From Spirochaeta sp. (GTDB taxonomy: Bacteria > Spirochaetota > Spirochaetia > DSM-27196 > Alkalispirochaetaceae), in contig JAQIBO010000447.1 of the NCBI GenBank assembly GCA_027859055.1, positions 1-20,913 on the forward strand: 20,913 nt of DNA, written 5' to 3'. A program made the translations under genes and the position numbers. Within the stretch, counting starts at the first letter, position 1. Each line of letters begins with the position of its first letter. Shown in pieces: positions 14,346 to 20,623 of this stretch. Under the pieces are notes generated by a model, which was given only the letters and a program-made list of their open reading frames with translations, ran no database searches and had not been told where the DNA came from.

Positions 14346-14776
14346 CAAGCAAAAATACCATGTTCGATTCTTCCTAATTCATCGAGCACCATTTGGGCAC
14401 CATATCGCGACGAAAGCAGTTCTATCGGTTTCCGATTCCCCAGCGCTCGGTTTCCGGTATTGACCCACGACTGGAAATCTTCCGCTGAATCGAATACTTC
14501 ACTTCCCCGTGAGTATACTTCTGCGATCTGGATGATCTGTTCGGATACCGCCTCGTTTAAGCGATCCTGATCCTTTTTCCTTTGTATGGTTCGTTCGGTC
14601 ACATGCAGAATCTGAGAAATCACTCGCATCGGTACATTAATACTCCCGACGAGATAGAGCAGCGATCTTTTCGGAATCCCTATTTTCCCGAGTTCATACA
14701 GATCCATATCAGAATGTATTTGTCTCCCAATAAGTTCGGTACCACCTAACAATCTTTCTATCATTTCCGTACTCAT
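14345..14776 (-). CDS. Xre/MbcA/ParS-family antitoxin
   Basis: A 143-residue antitoxin of the RES-Xre class. A helical N-terminal region is followed by a helix-turn-helix (GIPKRSLLYLVGSINVPMRVISQILHV, TERTIQRKKDQDRLN). The closing toxin-binding domain reads DSAEDFQSWVNTGNRALGNRKP then IELLSSRYGAQMVLDELGRIEHGIF, typical of DUF2384. GGAGG lies six bases before ATG 14776. Confidence 0.9.
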   Translation of the reverse strand: MSTEMIERLLGGTELIGRQIHSDMDLYELGKIGIPKRSLLYLVGSINVPMRVISQILHVTERTIQRKKDQDRLNEAVSEQIIQIAEVYSRGSEVFDSAEDFQSWVNTGNRALGNRKPIELLSSRYGAQMVLDELGRIEHGIFA

Positions 14777-14790
14777 TATCGCCTCCGACC

Positions 14791-14828
14791 AATGTCTATC
14801 AATATAACGACATTTGTCAGAATGTCAA
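14791..14828 (-). promoter_or_regulatory. Promoter with three operator half-sites, RES/Xre cassette
   Basis: TTGACA (14828-14823) and TATATT (14806-14801) are separated by 16 bases. Three half-sites, AATGTC (14791), GACATT (14809) and AATGTC (14821), cover both boxes. Positions 14809-14826 form a perfect six-base-arm inverted repeat. This arrangement suits cooperative binding of the Xre antitoxin. Confidence 0.65.
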
Positions 14829-14837
14829 CCTGATGCC

Positions 14838-14935
14838 ATCTAACGCAGAACTCAATTGCATGGCGAAATTGGCGCGGTTGTTGCGCAAGCAAGAACCGTG
14901 ACAATCGCCAGGTCAATTGGAGTGATATGTTATAG
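14838..14935 (-). other. attC site upstream of the RES/Xre cassette
   Basis: A 98-base imperfect palindrome flanked by ATCTAAC (14838-14844, exact RYYYAAC) and GTTATAG (14929-14935). CTCAATTG pairs with CAATTGGAG, and GGCGAAATTGGCGCGGTTG with the CAAGAACCGTGACAATCGCC arm. GTTATAG is the reverse complement of CTATAAC at 15190, so 14838-15196 would be one small cassette. Confidence 0.75.
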
Positions 14936-15000
14936 CACGTCCAACCGTCCAGATTCATGATCCGGTAGGACCGGAGATATGTCAAACAACAAAGGTTTTC

Positions 15001-15201
15001 AAAACCCCGCAGGAATGACGGCGAGACAATTATTGCGTTGTCCAACAGAAACGTAAATATCAAAAGCGATCGCCACCAATTATCGAAATCCCGGGAGGTG
15101 AGCAGCGATATTCTCCCACGGAAAATCCATATCCAACTCCGGTACCATTTCGCGTACGAATCCGCATTCAGGCGGCCCGAGAATTGGCGCTATAACATAT
15201 T
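15001..15201 (-). repeat. Approximately 200-bp diverged repeat, copy A (ORF-poor cassette)
   Basis: Roughly 80 percent or more identical by eye to 16406-16605, in the same orientation. On the minus strand it begins at a GTTATAG core (15196-15190) and ends at the attC at 14935, so it looks like a small cassette. A short minus-strand reading (MVPELDMDFPWENI then AAHLPGFR, stop at 15080) is conserved in the other copy. Frames are broken between copies, so I do not call a gene. The rest of 14936-15244 holds nothing else recognisable. Confidence 0.65.
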
Positions 15202-15211
15202 ATGTGAATCC

Positions 15212-15243
15212 GTCTTCCGTCCGTATTGAAACAAACGGAAGAC
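15212..15243 (-). other. Hairpin just after the HigA-3 stop codon
   Basis: GTCTTCCGT and ACGGAAGAC form a perfect nine-pair stem with a 14-base loop. It ends two bases before the HigA-3 stop codon on the minus strand. No T-tract follows, so it is either a weak terminator or the remains of this cassette's attC. Confidence 0.4.
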
Positions 15244-15244
15244 C

Positions 15245-15544
15245 TCAATCAACAAGTGCTGGCGCTCGGGGAATCTTCTCCAAAGCGTTCTTCAATCGCT
15301 CTTGTTCTTCACGAAGTTCAAACTCATCCTGGATTCCCATCCAAAACTCGGCAGAATTACCAAAATATGCTGACAAGCAAAGCGCCGTGTCCGCAGTGAT
15401 GCGTCGTTTGCCTTTGATGATCTGCGAAATCCTTGTTGCGAGCATTCCGGTATCTTGGGCCAAACGGTATGCGGTGATCCTCATTGGCTCGAGAAATTCT
15501 TCGTTCAGTATTTCTCCAGGTGCGACATTTAGGATTTTATCCAT
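15245..15544 (-). CDS. higA: HigA-family Xre antitoxin (orphaned)
   Basis: A 99-residue antitoxin: GEILNEEFLEPMRITAYRLAQ, TRISQIIKGKRRITADTALCLSAYFG and AEFWMGIQDEFELREEQ, the HigA helix-turn-helix family. It is similar to but distinct from the copy at 13040. ATG 15544 is the natural start. The reading frame is open upstream through the toxin remnant's tail, so the two are now continuous. The toxin upstream is ruined, leaving an antitoxin without a partner. Confidence 0.87.
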   Translation of the reverse strand: MDKILNVAPGEILNEEFLEPMRITAYRLAQDTGMLATRISQIIKGKRRITADTALCLSAYFGNSAEFWMGIQDEFELREEQERLKNALEKIPRAPALVD

Positions 15545-15720
15545 CTCGTTCTCATAGTGGTAATCCACGATTTCGACGTCATGAGCCGATCCGTTGTCCC
15601 ATCGAAAACAGATCCGCCATTGATCGTTGATTCTAATACTGTATTATCCAATTTGATCACCCGATAGTTCTTCCAATCGATTTCCTGGCGGTATGCGAAG
15701 ATCAGTGAGATCGCGGGACC
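15545..15720 (-). pseudogene. HigB toxin remnant with in-frame stop
   Basis: On the minus strand the frame reads DLRIPPGNRLEELSGDQIG, then TAA, then YSIRINDQWRICFRW, DNGSAHDVEIVDYH. This is plainly the C-terminal two thirds of HigB (compare 13357-13644) with a nonsense codon and no recognisable N-terminus. The tail continues in frame, without a stop, into HigA-3. Confidence 0.8.
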
Positions 15721-15965
15721 GATGGTCGTGCCCGTGAGAGCCCGGCACGCACGCCATAGTCAAGCAGGTGGAAACGATAAACCGACTTGACCAGCTCGCG
15801 GAAAAAAAATTGACCACGTAGCTGAAAAAGAAGGGCCTTCTGACGAGAACGAATAGGAGAATTCGGAGCTATCAAGGAAACCCTACGTTCTGACGTATTT
15901 TCACCCCTCCGCGCCATGTATTCTTTTGGCAAGAGTTGGTGTAGTGTATTGGTGGAGTTTAATCA
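15721..15965. other. Intergenic stretch without a recognised gene
   Basis: Lies between the HigB remnant and the lipoprotein gene. An unrecognised open frame on the minus strand (76 codons, 15932-15702, with FELVKSVYRFHLLDYGVRAG-like content) overlaps the toxin remnant. It may be debris from whatever replaced the toxin's N-terminus. Its right end supplies the ribosome site of the lipoprotein gene. Confidence 0.35.
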
Positions 15966-16337
15966 ATGAAAAAGTTCATTCCTATTGTTGCGGCCGTTTT
16001 AGTCCTTTCTTCTTGTAGCACATCTATCGTGCCAGAGACTATCGTCAGGCGATACATAAACAGCGTTATGGATGGAAGGCCTAATGATTCATTGCTTTTT
16101 GGCGACGTTCAGCAAGTAGACAACGTTTTGGCGCCAGAGGAAGTCCTGGGTTTTGATTTGATGAGAAGTCAAAGGATTGGAACCGACCCAACCGATGGTC
16201 AAGGGATGTTATACGAAGTAAAGGCGCTGGTAGAGTTCGAGGGTAGTTATGGGAATGTAGTTGAACGCGTCATCACCTTCGACGTTGAGGTCGTCTTTAT
16301 TTCGGGTGGTATCCACGAGATTAGGGTTGCAAATTAG
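15966..16337 (+). CDS. Small putative lipoprotein, opposite to the cassette array
   Basis: A 123-residue protein with a clear lipoprotein signal: MKKFIPIVAAVLVLSSC, with Cys17 in an LSSC lipobox. The mature part is acidic and mixed alpha/beta in appearance (for example YEVKALVEFEGSYGNVVERV then ITFDVEVVFISGGIHEIRV). I do not recognise the family. A GGTGGAG ribosome site lies eight bases before the ATG. It is the only intact gene within the array on the plus strand. Confidence 0.7.
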   Translation: MKKFIPIVAAVLVLSSCSTSIVPETIVRRYINSVMDGRPNDSLLFGDVQQVDNVLAPEEVLGFDLMRSQRIGTDPTDGQGMLYEVKALVEFEGSYGNVVERVITFDVEVVFISGGIHEIRVAN

Positions 16338-16405
16338 ATTCGTCCTATTTTATGGAAGCGATTGGATTGAGATTCGGTCTCATCTGTCTTTAGACGAAGG
16401 TCGTT

Positions 16406-16605
16406 AAAGTCCCGCCGGATAGACGGTGAAACAATTATCGCGTTGTCCAATAGCAAAGCGAATATCAAAATCGATCGCCACCATTTATCGAAATCCCGGG
16501 AGATGAGCACCGATATTCTCCCACGAAAAATCCATTTCCAATTCCGGCACAATTTCGCCTACGATTCCACTTCAGGCGGCCCGAGCGTTGGCGCTATAAC
16601 ATATT
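16406..16605 (-). repeat. Approximately 200-bp diverged repeat, copy B (integrase-proximal)
   Basis: Homologue of 15001-15201, in the same orientation, ending at the same GGCGCTATAACATATT. The GTTATAG core (16600-16594, minus strand) is the junction with the integrase side. It carries a one-base deletion relative to copy A and lacks the attC that follows copy A. The preceding 16338-16405 holds nothing recognisable. Confidence 0.65.
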
Positions 16606-16747
16606 CCCTCTCCCGAATTGTCGCCAATCGCGGCGAAATCTTTCCCGTTGTTTAGATTATCTGTTTTTTCTCGAACTCAACAATCACCATGTCGGTTTCG
16701 CCCGTCTGTATAAGTAATTCGCCATATCTGAGGAGGTTTTTCGTTAT
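16594..16747 (-). other. Putative attI region
   Basis: The stretch between the first cassette core (GTTATAG at 16600-16594) and the integrase start, where attI lies in integrons of this layout. It contains a TCGCC/GGCGA hairpin (about 16621-16636) and further GTT-type motifs. The exact binding sites cannot be set by eye. Confidence 0.4.
16654..16683 (-). promoter_or_regulatory. Candidate cassette promoter (Pc)
   Basis: TTGTTG (16683-16678) and TAATCT (16659-16654) are separated by 18 bases, pointing from the integrase side into the array. It is in the right place and direction for a Pc promoter, but the boxes are only moderately good. Confidence 0.4.
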
Positions 16748-17765
16748 ATGGATCTCAATGACCGGGAGGGATTTGAACGATTTTTGCGGGAGGAACAGGG
16801 ATACGAAGAAAAGGTGATTCCCTGGATGGTTCGGTGGGTACGAGGGTTTCTTTCCGGACTCGACTCGCCGGCACAATGGGACCAGCGGTGCAGAGAATAC
16901 TACGCGGAGCTGGAGAATCGTGTTGCCGGATGGCAGTACGCACAGGCGGCAAAGGCGGTCCAACTGTATCTGGAGTTCTACCGCCGGTCCGATTCGAACG
17001 TTCCGGTTGTTCGAGCCGAATCCTGGGAAGAGGTGGAAGAGACTGCGAGGAGAGAGATACGCCGCCAAGGGAAGTCGCTTCAGACGGAGAAGACCTACGT
17101 GTACTGGATCACGCGATTCAAAAACTACAAGACTACGCCTCAGCCGGGTCGGTGCTCTACGCAACACGTCAAGGATTTTCTCACCTTTCTTGCGGCCGAA
17201 AAGCGTGTTTCTGTTGCAACGCAGAACCAGGCGTTCAACGCTCTCCTGTTTCTGTACCGCTTTGTGCTCGGGCGTTCGATCGCAGATCTCAAGGCTATAC
17301 CCCGTTCTCGTCCATCGAAGAGGCTTCCGGTCGTTCTTGGTGCGGACCAGATTTCGGCGATTATCGGGAAGATGAAGCCGCCTTACACGCTTATGGCGGC
17401 ACTCATGTACGGAAGCGGTATCCGCCTCAACGGGTGTAGCGTTACCCGGTGCACTTGAACGCAAGTATCCCGACGCGGGAAAAGAGATCGCCTGGTTCTG
17501 GGTCTTTCCGGCACCACGGGAATCGATCGATCCACGGACAGGTATCGTTCGCCGCCACCATATGTACTCGAGTTCGCTGCAGAAAGCGTTCAAACGTGCG
17601 TGCAGAGAGGTCGGCGTCGGTGGTGATGCTCATCTGCACTCCTTGCGACACAGTTTTGCTACACACTTGATCGAGTCCGGGTACGATAGTTCGGCAACCA
17701 CGATAATTCTCATGAACCGAGTGGAATGTCCGTTTATAGGTAATTCGCCTGAACCGCACAACTGA
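16748..17765 (+). pseudogene. intI: Integron integrase (IntI-type tyrosine recombinase), inactivated
   Basis: Frame one (16748-17458) has an N-terminal extension of about 90-100 residues, then the SAM-like domain (LQTEKTYVYWITRFKNYKT, AAEKRVSVATQNQAFNALLFLY) and PSKRLPVVLGADQIS. It reaches the first catalytic Arg in MYGSGIRL (about residue 226). At about 17431 some 60 codons are missing and the frame shifts to GVALPGALERKYPD, IAWFWVFP, DPRTGIVRRHHMY, the IntI-specific patch. Next comes HSLRHSFATHLIESGYD (His and Arg kept). At 17687 the segment up to LLGH is gone, and at 17708 the YTHV with the nucleophilic Tyr is gone (ATTII joins LMNR). AGGAGG lies 11 bases before the ATG. It is divergent from the cassettes, as in classical integrons. 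Confidence 0.88.
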
Positions 17766-17786
17766 CTCTGGGGAGCCGGGGACAGG

Positions 17787-18374
17787 TTACGCTTTTTCGG
17801 ACAAGAACGACACAGCCGCGATCTCCGCGCCCTCCAGGACATCGCTGCGGATCGACTCGTCCCGGCGGTAGTAGTCGGGTTTGCCGTAGCGGCGGTCCGA
17901 TTCCAGCCGATAGACCATCACCCACCCGGCGTCGCCGTTGACGACCCAGTACTCCCGGACGCCGTGGCGTTCGTAGAGGGCGAGTTTGTGTATCTGGTCC
18001 TTGTACCCGGTTGACGGGGAGAGAATCTCCACCACCAGGTCCGGCGCGGCGTGGGCACCCTTGTCGTCCAGCCGGGAAGGATCGCAAAAGACGGAGATAT
18101 CCGGTTGGACCACCGTGGGGGTGTCGTCCTCCGACTGCGCCGGGTTATCGGGCAGGCGAACGTCGAAGGGAGCGACAAAGGTTGTGCACCCGGTGCGATC
18201 GGTGATATCGGCGATCTTTCGACAAAGACTTCCAAGAATCGACTGGTGTCCCGGCGAGGGGGCGGGGCTCATGTTCCAGGCGACGCCGTCGATCAGCTCC
18301 CACCGTTCATCGTCGGTCCACGTTTTATAGTCACCGTAGGTATAGCCGCCGGACTGTTCTTTTGGCGGTGCCAT
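17787..18374 (-). CDS. Uma2-family putative restriction-endonuclease-like protein (DUF820)
   Basis: A 195-residue protein with a PD-(D/E)XK-like fold. Motifs are TYGDYKTWTDDERWELIDGV, PSPGHQSILGSLCRKI, VQPDISVFCDPSRL, APDLVVEILSPST and ALYERHGVREYWVVN, matching the Uma2 pattern with Asp and Glu active-site candidates. The cellular role of the family is unclear. A TATACT box lies nine bases before the ATG. It lies just outside the integrase remnant, convergent with it. Confidence 0.87.
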   Translation of the reverse strand: MAPPKEQSGGYTYGDYKTWTDDERWELIDGVAWNMSPAPSPGHQSILGSLCRKIADITDRTGCTTFVAPFDVRLPDNPAQSEDDTPTVVQPDISVFCDPSRLDDKGAHAAPDLVVEILSPSTGYKDQIHKLALYERHGVREYWVVNGDAGWVMVYRLESDRRYGKPDYYRRDESIRSDVLEGAEIAAVSFLSEKA

Positions 18375-18430
18375 AACAATGCCAGTATATCACTCCGGGA
18401 TCGGGTGGTGTAGCCGCATTTGGCGAAAAC

Positions 18431-18459
18431 TTGACCATGAAACATGGTCATACTATCCT
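18431..18459 (+). promoter_or_regulatory. Promoter and perfect operator of the Phd/VapC module (predicted leaderless)
   Basis: TTGACC and TATCCT are separated by 17 bases. Positions 18432-18450 form a perfect inverted repeat TGACCATG-AAA-CATGGTCA. The -10 box ends six bases before ATG 18466, placing the predicted transcription start on the start codon. Confidence 0.7.
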
Positions 18460-18465
18460 TGTTGT

Positions 18466-18690
18466 ATGCATACGGTAACGATTCACGAAGCCAAGGCGCA
18501 GCTCTCCCGGTTGATCGAGGAAGCCCTCTCGGGACAGGAAGTGGTCATCGCGCGGCGCAACAAACCGCTGGTGCGGATTGTTCCCCTGGAGCAGCCCGCA
18601 ACGCGTCGTACCCTGGGGACGGCGAAGGGAAAGATCACCATTGCCGAGGATTTCGACGATCTTCCCGAGGGGTTTGAGGATTACGTCTGA
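18466..18690 (+). CDS. Phd/YefM-family antitoxin
   Basis: A 74-residue antitoxin: MHTVTIHEAKAQLSRLIEEA, GQEVVIARRNKPLVRIVPL, then a variable toxin-binding tail (ITIAEDFDDLPEGFEDYV). This is the standard Phd-type partner of short VapC toxins. ATG 18466 has no visible ribosome site and coincides with the predicted transcription start. It overlaps the toxin start by one base. Confidence 0.88.
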   Translation: MHTVTIHEAKAQLSRLIEEALSGQEVVIARRNKPLVRIVPLEQPATRRTLGTAKGKITIAEDFDDLPEGFEDYV

Positions 18691-19079
18691 TGGATGTGCT
18701 TCTGGACACGAACGTGTTTCTCTGGATCATCTCCGATGATCCGCGTCTAACCGACAAGGCGCGAAACGTATTCCTGAACGAGGATAACCGCTTGCTTTTC
18801 AGTATTGCCGGGCTGTGGGAGATATTTATCAAACTTCGATTGGGGAAACTCGTGGTTGATACCGATGATCCAGCGGTGTTCTTCAAGTCACAACTCCAGG
18901 AGAACGCCATTTCTATCCTCGGAATCACCATGGAACACGCCGCGGGTACGCTGGACCTCCCGATGATTCACAAGGATCCCTTTGACCGGTTGATCATCGC
19001 GCAAGCACTCCATAACAACCTTCCCGTCCTGTCGTCGGATCCCGTCTTTGCGGAGTATGGGGTAACAAATCTGTTCTGA
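18690..19079 (+). CDS. vapC: VapC-type PIN-domain toxin
   Basis: A 129-residue PIN ribonuclease. Acidic active-site segments are MDVLLDTNVFLWIISDDP (Asp6), SIAGLWEIFIKLRLGKL (Glu), HKDPFDRLIIAQAL (Asp-Asp) and the closing LPVLSSDPVFAEYGV. This is the common short VapC subfamily paired with Phd-type antitoxins. The ATG shares one base with the antitoxin TGA. It is convergent with the transporter gene. Confidence 0.9.
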   Translation: MDVLLDTNVFLWIISDDPRLTDKARNVFLNEDNRLLFSIAGLWEIFIKLRLGKLVVDTDDPAVFFKSQLQENAISILGITMEHAAGTLDLPMIHKDPFDRLIIAQALHNNLPVLSSDPVFAEYGVTNLF

Positions 19080-19095
19080 GCTCGCCGGCCCCCCG

Positions 19096-19144
19096 ATCCG
19101 GTCTGCTGCCGCGGTTGAGTGACCAAGAGTACGCAGAACCGGAT
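19096..19144. terminator. Possible bidirectional terminator-like hairpin
   Basis: ATCCGGTCTGC and GCAGAACCGGAT pair as an 11-base stem with one bulge and a loop of about 26 bases. It lies between the convergent VapC and transporter genes. There is no T-tract, so a terminator role is uncertain. Confidence 0.25.
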
Positions 19145-19147
19145 GGT

Positions 19148-20623
19148 TCAGTACAACCCGGTCATCTTCCCGATTACAAAGATCGTTACCGCCACGATGG
19201 GGGCGGCGACGAGGGTCATCACCGTCCCGCTGATCGCCATGTCGCGGATGGAGAAGTAGCCGGAGCTGTAGGGGATGACGTTGGTGGGCGTGCTGGTGAC
19301 CAGGATGAACGCCATGCTGGTGGTCAGCGCCGCGGGGATCGTCACCGAGAGGGTGTCGATGCCCAGAGCCGTCGAGAGGGTGATCATGATCGGAATGATG
19401 ATGGTGGCGGTGACGGTGTTTGACGAGAGGAAGATCTTGATGAAGCTCACCACCAGAACGATCGCGAGCACCAGAACGAACGGATTGACGCCGCCAATTC
19501 CGCCGAGAAAGAGCATCGCCAGCCACTCCGCCGCGCCGGCCTGATACAGGACCATTCCGAGGGAGATTCCCGAAACGATGAGGATGATGCTGTTCCAGCT
19601 GATCTCCTCTTCCACTGTTTTCCAGGGGGTTGCGCCCACGCCGGGAAAGAAGAAGAGCGCCCCGGTCAGCAGGACCGGCATCGAGATGGGGATGTTGATA
19701 CCGAGGAGGTTCTCCCACAACGGGGTGGAAAGCCACAGGAAGACGGTCAGGGCAAAGACGATCATCGTCACTTTCTCTTCCCGGTCCGGGGTGGGAAGCG
19801 CGTCGTACTCCGCGCGGAGCTCTTCTTTGGTCTTGGTGAGATGCGAGATCTCCGGTTTGAAGAAGACCATCAGTACAACCCATGTGGGAAAGAGGATGAG
19901 CAGTCCCGCCGGGACGCCGTACATCATCCATCCGAGAAAGGTGAGTTCAATTCCCGCCATCTCGCGCATGAAACCGATCGCGAGCGGGTTGGGTCCCGCG
20001 CCGGAGGGGGCCATGATGCCGCCGATGATCGGTCCCCAGGCGCAGGCGATCATGAGCCCTTTGCCGAACTTGCTCTTGAGCGGGGTGACGCCCTCCTCTT
20101 TGAGGATTGCCACGCCGAGGGGCATGAGCATCGCCGCAACGGCGGTGTTGGTGATCCACATCGACAGGAGCATTCCCACCGCCAGAAATCCGAAGATGAT
20201 CATGCCGGTGGAGTTACCGGTGCGGCTGAGGAGGAATACCGAGATCCGGTTGCCCAGGCCGCTGCGGGTAATGAAGCTGGAGAGGATCAGCACCCCGATA
20301 AAAAAGATGAATATGTGGTTACCGAAGCCGAGACGCACCGTCGCGGAGAAGTCTTCCACGCCGAAGACCGCCAGCAAAAAGATGCCGAGGAGGCCGGTGA
20401 TGTGAAAGGGGATCGCCTCGGTCATCCAGAGGACGAGGGCGAAAAGCAGGACGCCGAGGGCGGCCTGGCCCTCCGGTCTGAGGGTCAGCTCTCCCACGGT
20501 GCGCCACGCTTCCGGCAGGGGGACGAAGCGCGCAAAAAATGCGATACCCAGGGCGATACCAAGGTAGATCCACCGTTTGGTGAGGGTCATCTCGCCGGTC
20601 GGCGACGGTACGGGGGTGCTCAT
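19148..20623 (-). CDS. DASS/SLC13-family dicarboxylate:cation symporter
   Basis: A 491-residue inner-membrane transporter with 11-12 hydrophobic helices. Family motifs are LWMTEAIPFHITGLL, the two substrate/Na+ site loops WITNTAVAAMLMPLG and FLSSNTVTATIIIP (the SNT repeats), and TSTPTNVIPYSSG near the end. Substrates of the family are succinate, malate, fumarate, citrate or sulfate. The ATG shares one base with the stop of the succinyl-CoA ligase gene, implying coupled expression and favouring a C4-dicarboxylate substrate. Confidence 0.92.
   Translation of the reverse strand: MSTPVPSPTGEMTLTKRWIYLGIALGIAFFARFVPLPEAWRTVGELTLRPEGQAALGVLLFALVLWMTEAIPFHITGLLGIFLLAVFGVEDFSATVRLGFGNHIFIFFIGVLILSSFITRSGLGNRISVFLLSRTGNSTGMIIFGFLAVGMLLSMWITNTAVAAMLMPLGVAILKEEGVTPLKSKFGKGLMIACAWGPIIGGIMAPSGAGPNPLAIGFMREMAGIELTFLGWMMYGVPAGLLILFPTWVVLMVFFKPEISHLTKTKEELRAEYDALPTPDREEKVTMIVFALTVFLWLSTPLWENLLGINIPISMPVLLTGALFFFPGVGATPWKTVEEEISWNSIILIVSGISLGMVLYQAGAAEWLAMLFLGGIGGVNPFVLVLAIVLVVSFIKIFLSSNTVTATIIIPIMITLSTALGIDTLSVTIPAALTTSMAFILVTSTPTNVIPYSSGYFSIRDMAISGTVMTLVAAPIVAVTIFVIGKMTGLY

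Larger units (their letters stand above)
6154..17765 (-). mobile_element. Chromosomal integron with a TA-rich cassette array and broken integrase
   Basis: The broken integron integrase at the right end (plus strand) is divergent from an array of cargo genes read on the minus strand. Cargo genes are separated by imperfect palindromes flanked by AAC...GTT cores (attC sites). Core heptamers at the start of a cassette match, as reverse complements, the inner core of that cassette's own attC: ATCTAAC/GTTAGAT for the RES cassette, GTAGAAC/GTTCTAC for HigBA-2, GCAGAAC/GTTCTGC for ParE, GGATAAC/GTTATCC for RHH-PIN and GCCCAAC/GTTGGGC for the membrane-protein cassette. This is what cassettes inserted as circles should show. 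One segment shared by three attC sites (GAGCG, 2-3 bases, GCGAGGGATTGGC) also marks a common attC family. The left end abuts the metalloregulator stop codon. Boundaries at both ends are approximate. Confidence 0.85.

Noticed and set aside
14776..15063. Minus-strand open frame of 95 codons across the attC and repeat copy A
   Set aside because: It crosses a recombination site and repeat and is not conserved end to end in copy B, so it is probably not a gene.
16601..16747. LexA (SOS) box controlling the integrase
   Set aside because: I searched for a CTGT-N8-ACAG type box and found none; spirochaete LexA sites may differ, so absence is not informative.
16652..17593. Long minus-strand open frame opposite the integrase
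   Set aside because: Its product is basic with no recognisable domain, while the plus strand carries clear IntI motifs throughout. It is a shadow frame.
17770..17800. GGGGAGCCGGGGACAGGTT motif as the end of a REP-associated transposase element
   Set aside because: Only a short GC-rich phrase is present, with no transposase or paired repeat nearby.
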